Below, piece by piece: positions 24,121 through 32,094 of a stretch of 63,750 nt of DNA. Source of the stretch: Chloroflexota bacterium (lineage in GTDB: Bacteria; Chloroflexota; Dehalococcoidia; FW602-bin16); contig SCTZ01000014.1 in NCBI GenBank assembly GCA_004297765.1, forward strand, positions 1 to 63,750, written 5' to 3'. The notes beneath the pieces were generated by a model, which saw nothing but the letters and a program-made list of their open reading frames with translations, searched no databases and had not been told where the DNA came from. Within the stretch, counting starts at the first letter, position 1. Every line of letters starts with the position of its first letter. The position numbers were made by a program, and so were the translations under genes.

Positions 24121-24360
24121 GGTTCGTAACGGCCGACAACCTGGCTCGGCGTTTCGGATTGCCGTCCTCGCCCCTTCGACGAACCGGCTGCGGTCTGCGC
24201 CACCTGCTTTCGCTGGCGGCAGACGAAGGCCATCTGTTCTTATACCGGCGCGAGCTGGAGGAGAGGGCGTACGGACTGCTGGCTGTGGACACGGTGGAGG
24301 TGAGTGATGCGATCGAGGAGCTCCGGAGGCGACGACAACTGGTGGTGGTACCGGCTATCA
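24111..24360 (+). pseudogene. fragment of a RecD2-type helicase
   Basis: Translated in frame it reads GIGFVTADNLARRFG, then SLAADEGHLFLYRRELEE and AIEELRRRRQLVVV. These are the helix-hairpin and N-terminal helical segments of RecD2 (YrrC-like) helicases. Only about 85 of some 730 residues remain; no start, no ATPase motifs and no C-terminal part are present. It lies between two repeats, so it is probably debris left by rearrangement. Confidence 0.55.
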
Positions 24361-24427
24361 TCGAATCTGCTCAAGCGCATCGCCTGACGGTTCCGCACGA
24401 CCTGCCCTGTCCGGGCATTGCTGTCCC

Positions 24428-24453
24428 GTCATCCCCGCGAAAGCGGGGATGAC
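24428..24453. repeat. palindromic repeat GTCATCCCC-type
   Basis: GTCATCCCCGC and GCGGGGATGAC form a perfect stem around GAAA. It resembles widely dispersed intergenic palindromes in bacterial genomes. Here it closes the recD2 remnant. Confidence 0.5.
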
Positions 24454-24504
24454 TTTCGGACGGTCGCCGTGGAACCGCCACGAGCGCCGTGGCTGTTCGA
24501 TAGC

Positions 24505-24534
24505 TTGTTTTGTCTTGACGGAATGTGCTATAAT
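24505..24534 (+). promoter_or_regulatory. promoter of the zinc-ribbon gene
   Basis: TTGTTT (24505-24510) and a perfect TATAAT (24529-24534) are 18 bp apart. The 5' leader would be about 145 nt and shows no ORF or structure I can name. Confidence 0.45.
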
Positions 24535-24686
24535 GCTACTTAGTGGAAAACGATATAGCCCCTCGCGCGTGCCCCAAGAGTTGTCTCCTGAAACCTCGGT
24601 TTTCGGCAGAAGGACCTTCCCTCGGCGTGGCTGCTAGTAGGACTACATCGATACCACAGATTTTACTCCATAAGGAGAGCACAATA

Positions 24687-25019
24687 GTGGCATACGCCGA
24701 CAAGACCCTAACCTGTCGCGACTGCGGGGCGCAGTTCCAGTTCACCGCCAGCGAGCAGGAGTTCTATGCCAGCCGCGGGCTGGAGAACGAGCCTGGACGT
24801 TGCCCTGACTGCCGCGCGGCCCGCAAGGCCCAGCGTGGCGGCTACAGCAGTGGCGGCTACAGCAGTGGTCGCGGGGGTGGATATTCGCGAGAGCCGCGGG
24901 AGATGTTCCCAGCGACTTGTTCCGCCTGTGGCGCACAGACCGAGGTCCCGTTCCAGCCAAGGACGGACAAGCCGGTCTACTGCTCCAACTGCTTCCAGGG
25001 CCGGCGGGGATCCCGCTAA
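24687..25019 (+). CDS. zinc-ribbon protein with two CXXC pairs per end
   Basis: A 110-residue protein started at GTG 24687, with AAGGAG nine bases upstream. The N-terminal part, CRDCGAQFQFTASEQEFY...CPDCR, is the probable zinc-binding domain found in many bacterial small proteins. A Gly/Tyr/Ser-rich repeat (GGYSSGGYSSGRGGGY) follows, then a second ribbon, CSACGAQTEV...YCSNC. The flexible Gly-Tyr-Ser-Arg linker resembles that of RNA-binding proteins. A role in RNA or cold-shock handling is possible but unproven. It has its own promoter and a strong terminator. Confidence 0.75.
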   Translation: MAYADKTLTCRDCGAQFQFTASEQEFYASRGLENEPGRCPDCRAARKAQRGGYSSGGYSSGRGGGYSREPREMFPATCSACGAQTEVPFQPRTDKPVYCSNCFQGRRGSR

Positions 25020-25038
25020 CCTAAAGCGCGAGCACAAC

Positions 25039-25080
25039 GAAGGGCCAGATAGCTCAGGCTACCTGGCCCTTTCTTATTCC
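25039..25080 (+). terminator. intrinsic terminator after the zinc-ribbon gene
   Basis: AAGGGCCAG, TAGC, a TCA loop, GCTA and CTGGCCCTT form a long stem followed by TCTTATTCC. It lies 20 bp after the stop codon. Confidence 0.75.
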
Positions 25081-25082
25081 TC

Positions 25083-25146
25083 TTGACAAGCAGTGATCCC
25101 TGGCCGTAAAATCGACGTCAAGCCCCCACCCCTAGGGGGTGGGGTA
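25083..25146 (+). promoter_or_regulatory. csoR promoter with G-tract operator
   Basis: TTGACA (25083-25088) and TAAAAT (25107-25112), 18 bp apart, form a near-consensus promoter. Just after it lies the dyad CCCCACCCCTAGGGGGTGGGG (25124-25144), the G-tract palindrome typical of CsoR-family operators, overlapping the expected start of transcription. This predicts autorepression relieved by Cu(I). Confidence 0.7.
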
Positions 25147-25168
25147 TAGCGCGACAAGGAGCGTCGCC

Positions 25169-25564
25169 ATGGAACGGAGCCGCCACAAGCGCGAGCTTCT
25201 CAACCGCCTGAAGAGCGTCGAGGGCCACATTCGGGGCGTTCAGCGCATGGTGGAGGAGGGGCAGTATTGCATCGACATCCTCAAGCAGACCTCGGCCATC
25301 CAGGGTGCCATCGACAAGCTCAACGTCATGCTACTGGAGAACCATCTGCAGACCTGTGTCACCACCGCCATCCGCAGCGAACGACAGGAAGAGCGGGAGC
25401 GTGTGATCCGCGAGCTGATGGACGTCTTCCACGGGGGATCGAACATCGGCCTGCACTGGCGCGAGGCGGCCGCCGAGACGTGCCATCACGTGCCGGAGCA
25501 TGGTGACGCGAACGAGGCCGCGGAAACCCGATTCAAGGCTGGGCACTGCGTTAAGTCCGACTGA
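25169..25564 (+). CDS. csoR: CsoR-type copper-sensing repressor
   Basis: A 131-residue all-helical DUF156 protein. The Cu(I) triad is complete: Cys34 (GQYC), His59 and Cys63 (ENHLQTC), the arrangement that separates CsoR from the nickel and formaldehyde sensors. The basic RLKSVEGHIRGVQRM helix contacts DNA. A longer-than-usual C-terminal tail is rich in His and Cys (ETCHHVPEH, KAGHC). ATG 25169 follows AAGGAG. A matching operator lies in its promoter, and copZ lies downstream. Confidence 0.88.
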   Translation: MERSRHKRELLNRLKSVEGHIRGVQRMVEEGQYCIDILKQTSAIQGAIDKLNVMLLENHLQTCVTTAIRSERQEERERVIRELMDVFHGGSNIGLHWREAAAETCHHVPEHGDANEAAETRFKAGHCVKSD

Positions 25565-25591
25565 TCTGCGCGATTGGGAGGGAGGAGCGAC

Positions 25592-25850
25592 ATGCTTCCA
25601 GAGAACAAGCGGCGCGTCATCGTCCCCGTGGAGGGATGCCCTGCGCGTCCTGCGCTACGAACATCGAGCGAACTTCGCGCCGCAAGCAGGGCGTCTCACA
25701 GTCCGACGTGAACTTCGCCGCGGAGAAGGACACTTTCGAACACACCCCGTGGTGGTAGACCTGCCGGCTCTGGTTGATGCGGTCGAGGATATGGACTACA
25801 AAGTACCGACATTGCATGCGCAGCATGCACATCGAAACGATGGAGGTTGA
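25592..25850 (+). pseudogene. decayed heavy-metal-associated domain (CopA/CopZ-type)
   Basis: Read across frames, the stretch gives MLPENKRRVIVPVEG, then GMPCASCATNIER with an intact CXXC, then GVSQSDVNFAAEK, then VVVDLPALVDAVEDMDYKVP. That is one complete HMA domain like those at the N-terminus of copper P-type ATPases, broken by at least two frameshifts. No ATPase body follows. RBS GGGAGGAG precedes the first ATG. It fills the gap between csoR and copZ and marks a lost copA start or a first copZ copy. Confidence 0.7.
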
Positions 25851-25852
25851 AC

Positions 25853-26062
25853 ATGGATACAGCGACCCTGCACGCGCCCAACATCTCCTGCGGACACTGC
25901 GTGATGGCGATCAAACGGGCGGTTGGAAAGCTTCAAGGCGTTTCGAGCGTCGAGGGCGATCCGGGCACCAAGACGGTAACGGTCAGCTACGATCCGTCGC
26001 AGGTCAATCTGCAGAGCATCGAGTCCGCCATGGCCGAGGAGGGCTACCCGGTCGCGAAGTAG
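25853..26062 (+). CDS. copZ: copper chaperone CopZ
   Basis: A 69-residue HMA-domain protein with NISCGHC (Cys13, Cys16) binding Cu(I), the KLQGVSSVEGD loop and the YDPSQVNLQSIESAMAEEGYPV ending. Start ATG 25853 has GGAGG nearby. With csoR upstream it forms a minimal copper-response unit. The exporter that should receive copper is missing or broken here. Confidence 0.9.
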   Translation: MDTATLHAPNISCGHCVMAIKRAVGKLQGVSSVEGDPGTKTVTVSYDPSQVNLQSIESAMAEEGYPVAK

Positions 26063-26106
26063 GCTGGAATGGTCCAGAGCGCTTGCGTCGTCCGGATCCA
26101 GAGGGC

Positions 26107-26312
26107 GTTTGGATCACGAAGCACGTCAGGATCACGAAGCGCACGAAAGGGCACAGCGAAAAGGACGCGAAAGGGGTCGCCGGCTCATAGACGGTTCCCC
26201 TTTCGCGTTTTCGTGCCGTTTCGTGGCCCCTATTGGCAGGTCAGACCACTCTTCGACGCTCGTCGGTCCGGTACGAGTACGGCGCCGTCTCTCGCGTTTT
26301 CGTGATCCAAAC
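26107..26312. repeat. 206-bp MITE-like inverted repeat
   Basis: Perfect 14-bp terminal arms GTTTGGATCACGAA (26107-26120) and TTCGTGATCCAAAC (26299-26312) enclose a second inverted pair, GCGAAAGGGG and CCCCTTTCGC. There is no ORF with a start site. It fills most of the 347-bp gap between copZ and the next gene. Confidence 0.6.
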
Positions 26313-26409
26313 GTTCCTCGGTGGCACGCTTTTTGCTGCCGGCCTACCGATAGTAAGGTGTGGTGTCCTGTAACGTTCGTGATGGGCACCGACGGCGGGA
26401 GGTGTCTCG

Positions 26410-28992
26410 GTGCTTGGCCACAGCTTGTCCGGGCGAATGAGATGCGGCGCTCTGGCGCTGCTTCTTCTTTCTATGCTTGTTCTCGGAGTGCCGCCTTCCA
26501 CTTCGGAAGCGGGGCAGGGTGTCTGGACGAAGCTGGGTCTGACTGGTCAACGGGTCCAGTCCGTGGCCGTCGATCCTATTAATCCGGACGTGCTGTTCGC
26601 TGGCACGAATGGCGATGGTATCCTTCGCAGCACGGATCGAGGGCAATCCTGGGGTGACATCAACAATGGGCTGGGCAACCTCTTTGTCAATACGATAGCC
26701 ATCGATCCGAGCGACTCCCGGAACGTGCTCGCCGCGACTGGTCGGGGCGTGGCTGTCGGTGATGCGTCGGCCGGGATTTATCGTAGCACCAGGCGCGGGA
26801 CCACATGGACACTCCGATCGACGGGCTTCGCGAGCGCCTTTGCTTTTGATCCGACCAATCCCAATGTCGTCTACGCCGGGGGTGCTCCGGCCGTGCGGAA
26901 ATCAACTGACGGCGGCATCACCTGGTCACTCTCCTTCCCGGCGGATAGCGCCATTGCGAGCCTTGACGTAACGGGCGTCGCGGTCGATCCCCATAACCCG
27001 GGCAACGTGCTGGCGGTGGGGAACGTCGAAGGAGGGACGGGACAGGTTTTTCGCAGCACCGACGCGGGGGCGACCTGGACGCTCGTCATGAGCGAGCTCG
27101 AGCCCATCTTCGACGTCGTCTTCACGAGGCCCGTTACGCCTGGTCCTTCTGTGGCCTACCTGGCTGGCTACGCGGGGATACTTCGCAGCACCGATGGCGG
27201 AGTCACGTTCAGCCTTGTTACGGAGGAACTTGGCCGCGTCAGGGTGCGCAAAGTTCTGATCAACTGCCACAACTCGAACGTGGTGCTGGGTGCCGCGGAA
27301 GGCATGGGTATCCTGCGCAGCACCGATCTTGGCAAGACTTGGACGGTGTTGGACGGGACACTTGGGAACAGGGACATCTTCGGACTGGCCATCGACACCG
27401 CCTCTCCTCAGAGCCTGTACGCGGGCACAGCCGACGGACTCTGGAGCTTCACCTTCACCGCGCTGCCGGTCCTGACGCTGTCGCCCCGGTCCGGACCGCC
27501 TGGAACGATGGTTCAGTTTGTCGGCTCGGGCTTCACGCCGGGGGGACAGGTGACGGTCCTGGTCGCATGCGGGCTTGGGACGGTCGTCGCCGAGGCACGG
27601 GCTGATCTGAACGGCGGAATTGCCGGCTCGTTCGCCGTGCCGAATCAGGGGCAGGCCGCCGAGTTTCACTACGGTTTTGTGACGATCTTCGCTCTCGATC
27701 GCGACACTGGTCGCGAGACACCATCGGCGATCTTCCTCCTGAACAAATCGACCGCCGCGGTGACGACCTCCTTTTTCGCGGAGGGCGCCTCGACTCCACC
27801 CTTCGAAACATGGTTTCTGGTGCACAACCCTGGGCCTAATGCGGCCAATCTCACCTTCACCTTCGAATTACTGGGTGGTGGCACTGTGGATCGCACCTTC
27901 AGCGCCGGGCCTCACTCGCGGTTCAGCCTACTGGCCAATCAGGTGCTGCCCAATCAGTCCTTCAGCACACGTCTTGACTCGGATCAGCCTGTCTTCGTAG
28001 AGCGAGCCATGTACGTCTCTTTTGATGGCGACATCGTCCCGCAGATCCCCTCTGCTGCGCGCGAGTGGCTTTTTGCCGAGGGTGCGACCGTCGCACCTTT
28101 TCACACCTGGCTGCTGCTACAGAATCCCAACGAGCGCAGCGCGACGGCCACGATAACGTACGTTCTGGAAGGCGGTGGGACACAAAGCCAGGTTGTCGAT
28201 CTGCCGGCCAACTCGCGCACCAGCGTTTTCGTCAACGAGATCCTGCCGGACGCGGCCTTTTCCAGTTGGGTGGAGAGCGATATGCCGATCATCGTGGAGC
28301 GAGCCATGTACCGCTTTCCAGACAACGCGGCTACGGCCGACGCTGGTGTGCAGACGGCGGCGCGCCGCTGGTTCTTCGCAGAAGGAGCGACGACGATAAG
28401 CCCATTCGGCAGAAATCTTCCCACCGATACCTGGCTGCTGCTGCAGAACCCGAGCATGGCGCCGGCCTCCGTCACCATCACTCTCTACGACACGGCCGGC
28501 AACACCCAGAGCTTCCGGCAAACTGTCGCTCCGCTCAGTCGGCTCAACGTTTATCTGAACCAGCTCACGGAGTTCAGTTCCTTCGGTCTCCGCGTGGAGG
28601 CCAGTGCGCCGGTGATCGCCGAACGCTCCATGTTCTTCGGCGCGGAGCCGCGGGGAGCGACTACTGCCTTCGGGGCGCCAGGTCTCGCCACCGAATGGAA
28701 CTTCGCCGAGGGCTCCACAGCGCCGCCCTTTGCCGAGCTCATCTCGGTGCTCAACCCGTCCGGCGGAGAGATGGGCGTGACGATGGAGTTCTTCCTGGAA
28801 GACGGGCAGATCATCACCCGGCAGTTCACGGTCGGACCTAGTCGCAAGTTCTCGGTGGACGTCAGCACGATCGTTCCCAACAGCGCCAACTCAGCCCGTG
28901 TGACGACCACGGCCCCCTCGGTGGTCGAACGGGCGATGTATGTCTTGAAGGGAAGGAATACGGGGGGACATACTGCGGTTGGGATACGGTAG
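26410..28992 (+). CDS. secreted Asp-box (BNR) protein with four DUF5719-like repeats
   Basis: An 860-residue exported protein. The signal peptide is at about residues 10-35. A beta-propeller region (about 40-350) has six Asp-box motifs of the type ILRSTDRGQSW. One IPT/TIG-like domain (LSPRSGPPGTMVQFVGSGF, about 355-440) follows. Four tandem units of about 85-95 residues then begin FFAEGA or similar and end VERAMY, as in DUF5719 proteins. GTG 26410 follows GGGAGGTG. The propeller looks like VPS10/sialidase-type scaffolds but no sialidase arginine triad is evident. It may be a surface adhesion or structural protein. Confidence 0.8.
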   Translation: MLGHSLSGRMRCGALALLLLSMLVLGVPPSTSEAGQGVWTKLGLTGQRVQSVAVDPINPDVLFAGTNGDGILRSTDRGQSWGDINNGLGNLFVNTIAIDPSDSRNVLAATGRGVAVGDASAGIYRSTRRGTTWTLRSTGFASAFAFDPTNPNVVYAGGAPAVRKSTDGGITWSLSFPADSAIASLDVTGVAVDPHNPGNVLAVGNVEGGTGQVFRSTDAGATWTLVMSELEPIFDVVFTRPVTPGPSVAYLAGYAGILRSTDGGVTFSLVTEELGRVRVRKVLINCHNSNVVLGAAEGMGILRSTDLGKTWTVLDGTLGNRDIFGLAIDTASPQSLYAGTADGLWSFTFTALPVLTLSPRSGPPGTMVQFVGSGFTPGGQVTVLVACGLGTVVAEARADLNGGIAGSFAVPNQGQAAEFHYGFVTIFALDRDTGRETPSAIFLLNKSTAAVTTSFFAEGASTPPFETWFLVHNPGPNAANLTFTFELLGGGTVDRTFSAGPHSRFSLLANQVLPNQSFSTRLDSDQPVFVERAMYVSFDGDIVPQIPSAAREWLFAEGATVAPFHTWLLLQNPNERSATATITYVLEGGGTQSQVVDLPANSRTSVFVNEILPDAAFSSWVESDMPIIVERAMYRFPDNAATADAGVQTAARRWFFAEGATTISPFGRNLPTDTWLLLQNPSMAPASVTITLYDTAGNTQSFRQTVAPLSRLNVYLNQLTEFSSFGLRVEASAPVIAERSMFFGAEPRGATTAFGAPGLATEWNFAEGSTAPPFAELISVLNPSGGEMGVTMEFFLEDGQIITRQFTVGPSRKFSVDVSTIVPNSANSARVTTTAPSVVERAMYVLKGRNTGGHTAVGIR

Positions 28993-29119
28993 CCGGCGAT
29001 TAGGCTGGACAACTCATCTTCACAAAATCCACATATCTCCTTCAATCCCCCTTCACGTCGCTCGGGTATCATGATGATTGGAGAACAACGACGAACGGTC
29101 GGACACAGGAGGAACGAGT

Positions 29120-29758
29120 ATGGTGAAGACTATGCGTAAGAGAGTAATGCTTCTGGTGGCGGTGGGGGTCCTGGCGGCGCTGGCCATCGCGGGGACGGTG
29201 CTTGCTCAGACTCCGCCGGGCCAGGGACCGAATCCGAGCCCGGCTCCGGGTCCGCAGAGCGGGCAGGACCAGGGGGTCTGGGGAGCCTGCCACGGGAATG
29301 GTGGCTACGGCAATGTCATGTGGCAGTCGGTTGCTAAGGCGCTGGGACTCAGTACCGATGAGCTGAATGTCAAGCTCGAGGGCGGGCAGTCGATCCGTGA
29401 TCTCGCCAAGGCGAAGGGGCTCAGCGATGCGGACCTGGTCACGGCTTTCCGCGATGCTGCCAAGTCCATGATGGCTCAATTGGTCGAGAATGGGCAACTG
29501 ACTCAGCAGCAAGCCGACTACATGCTCAACAACATGCAGAGCCACATGACCGATGAGACTTGGCTCTCGATGATCGACGCGATGAGCGGCAATGGCTGGG
29601 GTCATATGGGTGGTATGATGGGCGGCAACTGGGGCGGTCCCGGCGGCATGATGGGCGGCTGGAACAACGGAGCCCCGCGAGGCTCTAGCTCGAACGGTGG
29701 CATGATGGGTGGCGGCTGGGGTGGTCGCGGCGGCATGATGGGGGGACGCTTCTTCTAA
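29120..29758 (+). CDS. secreted protein with Met-Gly-rich tail
   Basis: A 212-residue protein whose ATG 29120 follows GGAGGAACG. The signal peptide (KRVMLLVAVGVLAALAIAG) ends near VLAQ. A Pro/Gly linker leads to a helical domain at about residues 70-145 (VAKALGLSTDELNVKLEGGQ, SIRDLAKAKGLSDADL). The last 60 residues repeat MMGG, GGMMGG and HMGG. Such Met-rich tails can bind Cu(I) or Ag(I), which would fit the copper genes 3 kb upstream, but this is inference. The helical domain is shared with the gene at 30134. Confidence 0.7.
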   Translation: MVKTMRKRVMLLVAVGVLAALAIAGTVLAQTPPGQGPNPSPAPGPQSGQDQGVWGACHGNGGYGNVMWQSVAKALGLSTDELNVKLEGGQSIRDLAKAKGLSDADLVTAFRDAAKSMMAQLVENGQLTQQQADYMLNNMQSHMTDETWLSMIDAMSGNGWGHMGGMMGGNWGGPGGMMGGWNNGAPRGSSSNGGMMGGGWGGRGGMMGGRFF

Positions 29759-30133
29759 AATACCACCAACACTCCGACCGGACTTCGGATCTCACACCAG
29801 ACGCTACAACGTTTCACGGCAACGCCGGACAAGCGCGCTTGGCGCGTTTGTCCGGCGTTGCCACGTGTAGAAGCAATTCCTGCACCTTCTCAAGCTGCCC
29901 TCTTCCGCACACGGCCGTTATGTAAAGGCACGGATGATGCTGGCCATGAGCCTGGAGGGTGTGTGAAGCGACAAAGCTTCTCACTGGTCGCTCTCTCCTA
30001 TGCAAAGGTTAGGCGATTCAATGGACGGGCCGACGCGCGGGACAATGGGTCTTAGGCTCACTATCCTGACGCGGTCGTAGTGCCGACCAGCGTGCCCATA
30101 CGGATGGGACCGGAGCTGAATCGCCTAGGAGGG
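29759..30133. other. 375-bp gap with one strong hairpin
   Basis: At about 29819-29862, AACGCCGGACAA...GCGC and GCGC...TTGTCCGGCGTT form a long stem that probably ends the upstream transcript. No other supported feature lies in this gap. Confidence 0.5.
29819..29862 (+). terminator. long hairpin after the Met-Gly-rich gene
   Basis: CAACGCCGGACAA and TTGTCCGGCGTTG form 13 pairs, extended inward by GCGC pairs. No T-run follows. It begins 60 bp after the stop codon. Confidence 0.5.
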
Positions 30134-30649
30134 ATGGAGTTGAAAGGAGTTCTGAGAACATTAGCCGTTCTCCTGCTGGCCGGGAGTTTGTTCGTCCCGG
30201 TGGCTGGAGGGGTGGTCCATGCGCAGATGGCATCGCCGTTCGGACCGGTGGTTCAGAACGCGGTGTCTGCTGAGGAGGGCATGGGCGCCCACCAGGTATT
30301 CGTTAGCTCGCTGGCCAAGAACATGGGATTCTCCTCCACGGGTCAGCTGATCGATCAGGTGAAGGCCGGCAAGAGCCTGCGAGATATCGCGACCGCCCAG
30401 GGCATGGACGACAAGGCCCTGGCTGGGGCGATTCGCGGTGCGGCCCAGGATAGCCTGAACGAGATGGTCAGCCGCGGCAAGATGACCAAGGATGAGGCCA
30501 GCACGTTTATGGCCGCTTTGAACGATATCACTGATACCAACCTGGTCAACGTCGCTGAGATCATGACGGCGCAGGTGCGTATGCACATGCGGAGCTACGG
30601 CCAGGACGGCGAGCGTGGTATGGGTGGCCAGGGCGGACAAGGGATGTAG
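30134..30649 (+). CDS. secreted paralogue of the 29120 protein, without long Met-rich tail
   Basis: A 171-residue protein with a signal peptide (LRTLAVLLLAGSLFVPVAGG) ending near VHAQ and the same helical domain as its neighbour: LIDQVKAGKSLRDIATAQGMDDKALAGAIR. The tail is short (GMGGQGGQGM). ATG 30134 touches the AGGAGGG site, so TTG 30140, seven bases from it, may be the real start; either gives the same mature protein. The pair arose by duplication. Function unknown. Confidence 0.68.
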   Translation: MELKGVLRTLAVLLLAGSLFVPVAGGVVHAQMASPFGPVVQNAVSAEEGMGAHQVFVSSLAKNMGFSSTGQLIDQVKAGKSLRDIATAQGMDDKALAGAIRGAAQDSLNEMVSRGKMTKDEASTFMAALNDITDTNLVNVAEIMTAQVRMHMRSYGQDGERGMGGQGGQGM

Positions 30650-30801
30650 TAGCGCCAATCGCGCCCGATCAGCGGGGCTCCGCTTGGCGAGGCGACAAGG
30701 GCGATACGGGCATTTCCCGTGTCGACGCCTCATCTCACGAGGGCTGCGGCCAACCTGGCATCGTTCGAGTTGGGCGCTGTCAGGTGGCAACCCTCGCGCC
30801 G

Positions 30802-30841
30802 ATGGGGCAGAGGCGGGCTACATCATGTCTCTGCCCCATCC
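30802..30841 (+). terminator. 12-bp hairpin upstream of pfkA
   Basis: GATGGGGCAGAG and CTCTGCCCCATC form a perfect stem with a 16-base loop. It ends the upstream unit before the pfkA promoter. Confidence 0.45.
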
Positions 30842-30860
30842 TTTCCAGGTTTCTCGGACG

Positions 30861-30889
30861 TTGACCGGAGCTCACTCCGGGCGTACAAT
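30861..30889 (+). promoter_or_regulatory. pfkA promoter
   Basis: TTGACC (30861-30866) and TACAAT (30884-30889) are exactly 17 bp apart, each one mismatch from consensus. A 6-bp dyad CCGGAG/CTCCGG sits in the spacer and could be an operator. The leader is about 52 nt. Confidence 0.65.
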
Positions 30890-30947
30890 ATGCTGGAGTT
30901 GGCTCGCCCGGGGGCTCGGCTGCGGTGCGCGGTCAGAGGACGTGTAA

Positions 30948-31931
30948 GTGTCAAGTGTAATGAGAAGAATCGCGGTGATGACCAGCGGAGGCGATGCGCC
31001 TGGCATGAACGCGGCGATCCGATCCGTAGCGCGTGTCGCCATTGATCTGGGCATGGAGGTTCTGGGCATTCGGCGCGGGTTCCTGGGGCTGACAGAGGGA
31101 CAGTTCGAGTTACTCGATAGTCGGTCCGTCAGTGGCATCATCCGCCAGGGTGGTACCATGCTGGGAACGGCGCGATCACGGTTCTTTCGCACCGAGGAGG
31201 GACAGCGGCTGGCGCTACAGCGCCTGCGGGATAGGCAAGTGGATGGACTGGTGGTCATAGGGGGCGATGGCTCGCTGCATGGCGCTCAGGCGCTGCATCG
31301 CTTGGGGTTCCCCGTCATCGGAGTGCCGGCTACCATCGACAACGATATCTCGGGCACGCTAATGGCGATCGGCGTGGACACGGCTCTCAACACGGCTGTC
31401 GAGGCCATCGACCGCATCAAGGACACGGCTAGCGCCCACAACCGGGCCTTTGTAGTCGAAGTGATGGGCAGGAATTCCGGTTATCTGGCCCTGATGGCGG
31501 CCATGGCCAGCGGAGCGGAGCTGGCTCTTGTGCCAGAGATAGACGTGCCGTTGGAGCGTGTGCTCACCGAGATGCGCAACTCTTATGCTCGCGGCAAGAC
31601 ACATTTCATCGTCGTCGTGGCCGAGGGCGCACGGATCAAAGCGAAGGACCTCGCGGATTACATCTCACAGGATGGTCACAGCGATAGATATGAGGCGCGC
31701 CTCACGGTGCTCGGCCATGTCCAGCGCGGTGGCTCACCGTCGGCCTTCGATCGCATCCTAGCCACGCGCATGGGCGCCGCAGCCGTGGAGCGGCTCAAGC
31801 AAGGCTTCTCGGCGGAGATGGTGGTGCTCCGGGACGGGGACATGTGGGGCATACCTCTAGAAGAGGTTCTCTCCACGCCGAGGACGCTCGATCCGAGGCT
31901 GTATGGGCTCTCAAATATCCTGGCCACTTGA
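30948..31931 (+). CDS. pfkA: ATP-dependent 6-phosphofructokinase
   Basis: A 327-residue PfkA. TSGGDAPGMNAAIR (residues 12-25) binds nucleotide, GGDGS (105-109) marks ATP use rather than PPi (which has GGDD), PATIDNDI (127-134) holds the catalytic Asp, and MGRNSGYLA and GHVQRGGSPSAFDR are the fructose-6-phosphate and effector motifs. It commits fructose 6-phosphate to glycolysis. GTG start behind GAGGA; ATG 30960 is an alternative. It is monocistronic, with its own promoter. Confidence 0.95.
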   Translation: MSSVMRRIAVMTSGGDAPGMNAAIRSVARVAIDLGMEVLGIRRGFLGLTEGQFELLDSRSVSGIIRQGGTMLGTARSRFFRTEEGQRLALQRLRDRQVDGLVVIGGDGSLHGAQALHRLGFPVIGVPATIDNDISGTLMAIGVDTALNTAVEAIDRIKDTASAHNRAFVVEVMGRNSGYLALMAAMASGAELALVPEIDVPLERVLTEMRNSYARGKTHFIVVVAEGARIKAKDLADYISQDGHSDRYEARLTVLGHVQRGGSPSAFDRILATRMGAAAVERLKQGFSAEMVVLRDGDMWGIPLEEVLSTPRTLDPRLYGLSNILAT

Positions 31932-31945
31932 GCAGTCTCTGCCGT

Positions 31946-32066
31946 GTAAGACTCTTTCCCTTTGGCGACTTCGTCATCCCCCGGCCCCAAGACCGCAGCA
32001 GTCGCCTCAGGCGACCGCCGCGGTCTGGCCGATCACGAAGGAACTACCGTGAAAGAGTATTAGACG
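31946..32066. repeat. MITE-like element, family B copy 1
   Basis: Ends TAAGACTCTTTC and GAAAGAGTATTA are inverted repeats. In the middle sits a palindrome (AGACCGC...GCGGTCT, about 31989-32025) followed by TGGCC and a GAACTACCGTGAAAGAG flank. The inverted copy at 40989-41100 shares both flanks but has a completely different palindrome sequence. Confidence 0.65.
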
Positions 32067-32094
32067 ACGCAGCGGAGAGGAAGAAACTAGACAA

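Larger units (their letters stand above)
23835..24504. other. repeat-rich non-coding stretch
   Basis: Between a small membrane-protein gene and the zinc-ribbon gene lie, in order, a CT-rich hairpin (23986-24014), a GGCACATTGCATGTGCC-type repeat (24052-24120), a recD2 remnant (24111-24360) and a GTCATCCCC palindrome (24428-24453). Nothing else is supported. Confidence 0.5.

Noticed and set aside
30948..31931. PPi-dependent phosphofructokinase
   Set aside because: The GGDGS and PATIDND motifs mark the ATP-dependent type.
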